Origin: an uncultured Halieaceae bacterium
GTDB taxonomy: Bacteria; Pseudomonadota; Gammaproteobacteria; Pseudomonadales; Halieaceae
NCBI GenBank assembly: GCA_938074135.1
Contig: CALJFL010000096.1
Location: 1 to 9,455, forward strand
Reading direction: 5' to 3'
Length of the DNA stretch: 9,455 nt
The notes under the pieces were generated by a model. That model was not told the DNA's origin, did no database searches, and saw only the letters and a list, made by a program, of their open reading frames with translations. Below, piece by piece: positions 6,880 to 9,455 of this stretch (positions are counted from its first letter, which is position 1; each line of letters opens with the position of its first letter). The position numbers were made by a program, and so were the translations under genes.

Positions 6880-7317
6880 TTAGGAAGCGGCGAATTCCTT
6901 CATTTTCTTCAAAGGACGTACTTTCACGGCCACGCTAGCTGGCTTGGCCTTGAACACGGTCTCTTCACCGGTGAAGGGGTTGATGCCCTTGCGTGCCTTC
7001 TTGGCAGGCTTCTTCACAGTGGTGATCTTCATCATTCCGGGAATGGTGAATTCGCCGATAGAGCGCTTCTTGATGCTACGCTCGATCAGCGTATCCATCT
7101 CTTCCAGAACCGAGGAGACCTGCTTCTTGGTCAGACCGGTACTGTCAGCAACACTTGCGACAATCTGGCTCTTGGTCATCTTCTGCTTCAGCGCCGGAGC
7201 CGCCTTTTTGGCCGGAGCCGCCTTCTTGGCTGCTGCCTTCTTACGAGCTGGAGCCTTCTTTGCTACTGCTTTTTTCTTCGCTGGAGCCTTTTTCTTCGCT
7301 GCTTTTTTGGTAGCCAT
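6880..7317 (-). CDS. HU-family DNA-binding protein with histone-H1-like lysine-rich N-terminal tail
   Basis: This protein of 145 residues is probably nucleoid-associated. Residues 1-45 are almost entirely Lys, Ala and Pro (KKAAKKKAPAKKK and similar units), like bacterial histone-H1-like proteins. Residues 46-142 are an HU/IHF-type domain: TKSQIVASVADSTGLTKKQV (48-67), the dimer helices, GEFTIPGMMKI (88-98), and the DNA-binding arm ARKGINPFTGEE (108-119). Pro114 in the arm is the likely DNA-intercalating proline. The end (VAVKVRPLKKMKEF) is slightly longer than in classic HU of about 90 residues. I chose ATG at 7317 because AGGTGG lies 8 bases upstream; a GTG at 7329 lies inside that site. It stands alone, with its own terminator and a divergent neighbour (proS). 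It may compact DNA or bridge it with the basic tail; that is inference. Confidence 0.9.
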   Translation of the reverse strand: MATKKAAKKKAPAKKKAVAKKAPARKKAAAKKAAPAKKAAPALKQKMTKSQIVASVADSTGLTKKQVSSVLEEMDTLIERSIKKRSIGEFTIPGMMKITTVKKPAKKARKGINPFTGEETVFKAKPASVAVKVRPLKKMKEFAAS

Positions 7318-7325
7318 GTTATTTT

Positions 7326-7331
7326 CCACCT
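7326..7331 (-). promoter_or_regulatory. Ribosome binding site setting the ATG start of the HU-type gene
   Basis: The minus strand reads AGGTGG with an 8-base AT-rich spacer to ATG at 7317. Because it overlaps the alternative GTG at 7329-7327, the shorter reading is favoured. Confidence 0.65.
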
Positions 7332-7451
7332 TCCCTAAGTAATAAAATACACCACGTTTTCAACCCGAAACGCTCGTCTTTCCTAACCCCGAAAACACGC
7401 CGACTCAAGTCTCCGCATATTTGTAATCCATGAAACACTGTAATACAAGCG

Positions 7452-7474
7452 TTTTTGCACCGGCAGAGCAAAAA
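7452..7474. repeat. Short inverted repeat in the divergent spacer
   Basis: TTTTTGC (7452-7458) and GCAAAAA (7468-7474) are perfect inverted arms around a 9-base loop, ACCGGCAGA. The stem is AT-rich and lies far from both gene ends. It is more plausibly a protein-binding or bent site than a terminator, and it may be chance in an A/T-tract region. Confidence 0.35.
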
Positions 7475-7573
7475 AACCCCTATTTTTTACGTATCAACGC
7501 TGAATCGAGTGTCTCAAGTTGGTGCACCGCCCCGACAGGCTCGCGACTCACCGGCGACGTCCGTGTAACAACG

Positions 7574-7619
7574 TTGGCTAGAACACGCCTTGACACGTAA
7601 ACTAACGCCCCTGATTTAT
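7574..7619 (+). promoter_or_regulatory. Candidate promoter region for proS
   Basis: Two overlapping possibilities exist. TTGGCT (7574-7579) with TAAACT (7598-7603) has an 18-base spacer and four of six matches in each box, giving a leader of about 30 bases. Alternatively, a perfect -35 TTGACA (7590-7595) is followed only by weak -10 sequences near GATTTAT (7613-7619). I cannot choose between them from sequence alone. Confidence 0.35.
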
Positions 7620-7640
7620 CCTCTTTGGACAACTCGAACC

Positions 7641-9350
7641 ATGAAAACCAGTAATTTTCTCATTGCCACCCAGAAGGAAACGCCCGCCGACGCGGAAGTG
7701 ATAAGCCACCAGCTTATGCTGCGTGCAGGCCTGATACGCAAACTGGCCGCCGGACTTTACAGCTGGCTGCCGTTGGGCCTGCGGGTACTGCGTAAGGTAG
7801 AGGCGGTGGTTCGAGAAGAAATGGATCGCGCCGGCGGCCAGGAAGTCAGCATGCCTGTAGTGCAGCCAGCCGAGCTGTGGCATGAATCGGGCCGCTGGGA
7901 GCAATACGGGCCGGAGTTACTGCGCATACATGACCGTCATGACCGGGATTTCTGCCTCGGACCCACACACGAGGAAGTCATCACCGAGCTGGTGCGCAAT
8001 GAAATCAAAAGTTATAAGCAGCTGCCTATTAATCTCTACCAGATACAAACCAAGGTAAGGGATGAGATCCGGCCCCGCTTCGGCATCATGCGCTCACGAG
8101 AGTTCCTGATGAAGGACGCCTACTCCTTCCACAGCGACCAGGCCTCCCTGGAAGCCACTTATGACGACATGCACCAGGCCTATACCACCATATTCAGCCG
8201 CCTGGGCCTCGACTTCAGACCCGTCATTGCCGACACCGGCAGTATCGGCGGTAGCGGCTCGCACGAATTTCATGTCCTGGCCCAGTCGGGGGAAGATGAT
8301 ATCGCCTTCAGCGACAGCAGTGACTACGCCGCCAACGTCGAGATGGCGGAAGCACTCGCACCGGCAGAGCCGCGCCCGGACGCTGCCGCCGAACTGACGG
8401 AAGTGGCCACTCCCGGGGTGAAGACCATCGAAGACGTGGCTGAATTTCTGGCTTTGCCAGTCACCAGCACCGTCAAGACCCTGGTCGTAGAGGGCGAGGA
8501 GGACGGTCAACTGGTGGCCCTGGTACTGCGAGGCGACCAGCAGCTAAATGCGATAAAGGCTGAAAAGCTCGCCGGCGTTGCCAGCCCACTGTCTATGGCC
8601 GAGGAGGCCAGTGTCGTTAAAGCCTGCGGAGCCGGCTTCGGTTCACTGGGTCCTGTTGGCCTGTCGCTGCCGGTCATCGTCGATCGCGGTGCGGCGGCAC
8701 TGGCCGATTTTTGCTGCGGCGCCAACCGCGACGGTTATCATTACACCGGCGTCAACTGGGACCGGGACACTCCCTTGGCCCGGATCGAGGACATACGCGA
8801 GGTAGTCGCCGGCGATCCCAGCCCCGACGGCCAGGGCAAACTATTGATCAAGCGCGGCATCGAGGTCGGCCATATTTTTCAGCTTGGCTGCAAATACAGT
8901 GAGGCGATGAACGCCCGTGTGCTCAATGAAAATGGCAAAAGTATTCCCATGATCATGGGCTGCTACGGCATCGGTGTGAGTCGGGTCGTCGCAGCCGCCA
9001 TCGAGCAGAACCACGACGACAAAGGCATCATCTGGCCCGCCGCCATGGCCCCTTTCCAGCTGGCGATCATACCGCTGAATATGCAGAAGTCTGAGGCTGT
9101 GGCGCGCTGTGCCAGCGAGCTGTACGAGGCCTGCCTGAAAGCCGGCATGGAAGTTTTGCTGGATGATCGCAACGAGCGTCCCGGCGTTAAATTTGCCGAC
9201 ATGGAGTTGATCGGCATCCCTCACCGGGTGGTCATCGGTGACCGTGCCCTGGCGGACAGCCAGGTCGAGTACAAGGCGCGTACCGACGAGGATTCCAGGT
9301 TACTGCCCACCGAACAGGCTCTGGCTTTTCTGCAAGAGCAACTTGCCTAA
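7641..9350 (+). CDS. proS: Prolyl-tRNA synthetase, bacterial type with editing domain
   Basis: ProRS is a class IIa synthetase that charges tRNA-Pro. The 569-residue protein is close to E. coli ProS in length. It opens [26 protein letters not shown] (108-112 region) forms part of the proline site. Motif 2 lies around [20 protein letters not shown] (140-159) and motif 3 around GCYGIGVSR (440-448). The insert domain (about 224-406) is the cis-editing domain that clears Ala-tRNA-Pro. Lys279 in STVKTLVV matches the key editing lysine of E. coli, and His367 in GYHYTG matches its conserved histidine. The C-terminal anticodon domain spans about 470-569. ATG at 7641 is preferred over an in-frame TTG at 7590 because it matches the family start. 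The ribosome binding site is weak (GGA, 11 bases upstream). Confidence 0.97.
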   Translation: MKTSNFLIATQKETPADAEVISHQLMLRAGLIRKLAAGLYSWLPLGLRVLRKVEAVVREEMDRAGGQEVSMPVVQPAELWHESGRWEQYGPELLRIHDRHDRDFCLGPTHEEVITELVRNEIKSYKQLPINLYQIQTKVRDEIRPRFGIMRSREFLMKDAYSFHSDQASLEATYDDMHQAYTTIFSRLGLDFRPVIADTGSIGGSGSHEFHVLAQSGEDDIAFSDSSDYAANVEMAEALAPAEPRPDAAAELTEVATPGVKTIEDVAEFLALPVTSTVKTLVVEGEEDGQLVALVLRGDQQLNAIKAEKLAGVASPLSMAEEASVVKACGAGFGSLGPVGLSLPVIVDRGAAALADFCCGANRDGYHYTGVNWDRDTPLARIEDIREVVAGDPSPDGQGKLLIKRGIEVGHIFQLGCKYSEAMNARVLNENGKSIPMIMGCYGIGVSRVVAAAIEQNHDDKGIIWPAAMAPFQLAIIPLNMQKSEAVARCASELYEACLKAGMEVLLDDRNERPGVKFADMELIGIPHRVVIGDRALADSQVEYKARTDEDSRLLPTEQALAFLQEQLA

Positions 9351-9455
9351 GTGATCAGTGCACGGCCGTCAAAACGATACCCGGCAACCATATTGGTGCC
9401 GTGGCTGATGATGCTGGCATTGATCCTGCCACCGGCCGCCGCAGCCCAGCCACAG
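9351..9455 (+). CDS. N-terminus of a probable exported protein, cut by window end
   Basis: An open frame starts with GTG directly after the proS TAA (no gap, same frame) and stays open for 35 codons to the window edge. The peptide has a basic N-region (RPSKRY, residues 5-10), a hydrophobic core (ATILVPWLMMLALIL, 12-26) and a small-residue C-region PPAAAA before QPQ. This is a good Sec-type signal peptide, with cleavage likely after the alanines. The mature domain is outside the window, so function cannot be assigned. No start can lie upstream because the proS stop is in frame; internal ATGs at residues 20-21 would destroy the signal peptide. The ribosome binding site is weak, so coupling to proS translation is plausible. 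Confidence 0.6.
   Translation, partial: MISARPSKRYPATILVPWLMMLALILPPAAAAQPQ

Larger units (their letters stand above)
7318..7640. other. Divergent intergenic spacer between the HU-type gene and proS
   Basis: These 323 bases contain no credible gene. They must hold both divergent promoters. The proS side has candidate boxes (listed separately). On the HU-type side I see AT-rich stretches (minus strand TTGAAAACGTGGTGTATTTTATTAC) but no pair of boxes with normal spacing that I would defend. The middle (7451-7490) has A- and T-tracts (GCAAAAAAACC, TATTTTTTAC) likely to bend DNA, plus a short inverted repeat. No tRNA or riboswitch fold is apparent. Confidence 0.6.

Noticed and set aside
6944..7342. 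Plus-strand frame of 132 codons with a strongly hydrophobic Ala/Phe-rich C-terminus resembling membrane helices
   Set aside because: It is the exact complement of the Lys/Ala-rich tail of the HU-type gene; Lys codons read antisense give Phe/Leu-type residues. No ribosome binding site supports it, and the minus-strand HU domain is unmistakable.
7452..7476. Inverted repeat considered as a terminator
   Set aside because: The stem is AT-only apart from one GC step at the loop, it is not near the end of a gene on either strand, and the genes on both sides point away from it.
7590..7640. Upstream TTG start that would add 17 residues to ProS
   Set aside because: The ATG at 7641 gives the family's standard N-terminus. 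The TTG lies in a possible -35 box (TTGACA) and has no ribosome binding site.
1..9455. CRISPR array, tRNA or rRNA genes, insertion sequences, defence or phage genes
   Set aside because: I saw no regular direct repeats with spacers, no cloverleaf-like segments, no transposase or integrase motifs and no target-site duplications. Nearly the whole window is accounted for by housekeeping genes.

Overview
The window looks like chromosomal core DNA from a GC-rich gammaproteobacterium, most likely in the Pseudomonadales/Cellvibrionales neighbourhood. The basis is gene order (zinc-ribbon gene, aspS, yebC, ruvC, ruvA, ruvB, ybgC, tolQ, tolR, with proS nearby), which resembles that of Pseudomonas from memory, and close family-level similarity of the AspRS, TolQ, TolR and ProRS proteins to gammaproteobacterial members. 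Species cannot be named from this sequence alone. I see no insertion sequence, prophage, CRISPR array, tRNA or rRNA.

Positions 1-6690 hold nine co-directional minus-strand genes. In transcription order they are an FmdB-type zinc-ribbon protein, aspS (aspartyl-tRNA synthetase), yebC (translation/transcription factor family), ruvC-ruvA-ruvB (Holliday junction resolution), ybgC (acyl-CoA thioesterase), tolQ and tolR (tolR is cut by the window start). Gaps are short: a 4-base overlap for ruvB/ybgC, none for tolQ/tolR, and 10-25 bases for most others. Two sigma70-like promoters are visible, one before the zinc-ribbon gene and one in the 88-base gap before ruvC. The cluster therefore probably has two main transcription entry points: translation genes first, then DNA repair and envelope genes.

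Positions 6691-7640 hold the zinc-ribbon promoter, a convincing rho-independent terminator, a second hairpin, and a monocistronic minus-strand gene for an HU-type DNA-binding protein. That protein carries a histone-H1-like Lys/Ala/Pro tail of about 45 residues at its N-terminus. A 323-base AT-tract-containing spacer then separates it from the divergent plus-strand genes.

Positions 7641-9455 hold proS (bacterial-type prolyl-tRNA synthetase with the editing insert). Immediately after its stop codon comes the start of a probable exported protein that runs off the window.

I found no convincing undescribed system. The points most worth following up are the residues that predict a non-discriminating AspRS (implying indirect Asn-tRNA synthesis through GatCAB), the tailed HU protein with its tandem-hairpin 3' end, and the absence of a visible LexA box in front of the ruv genes.
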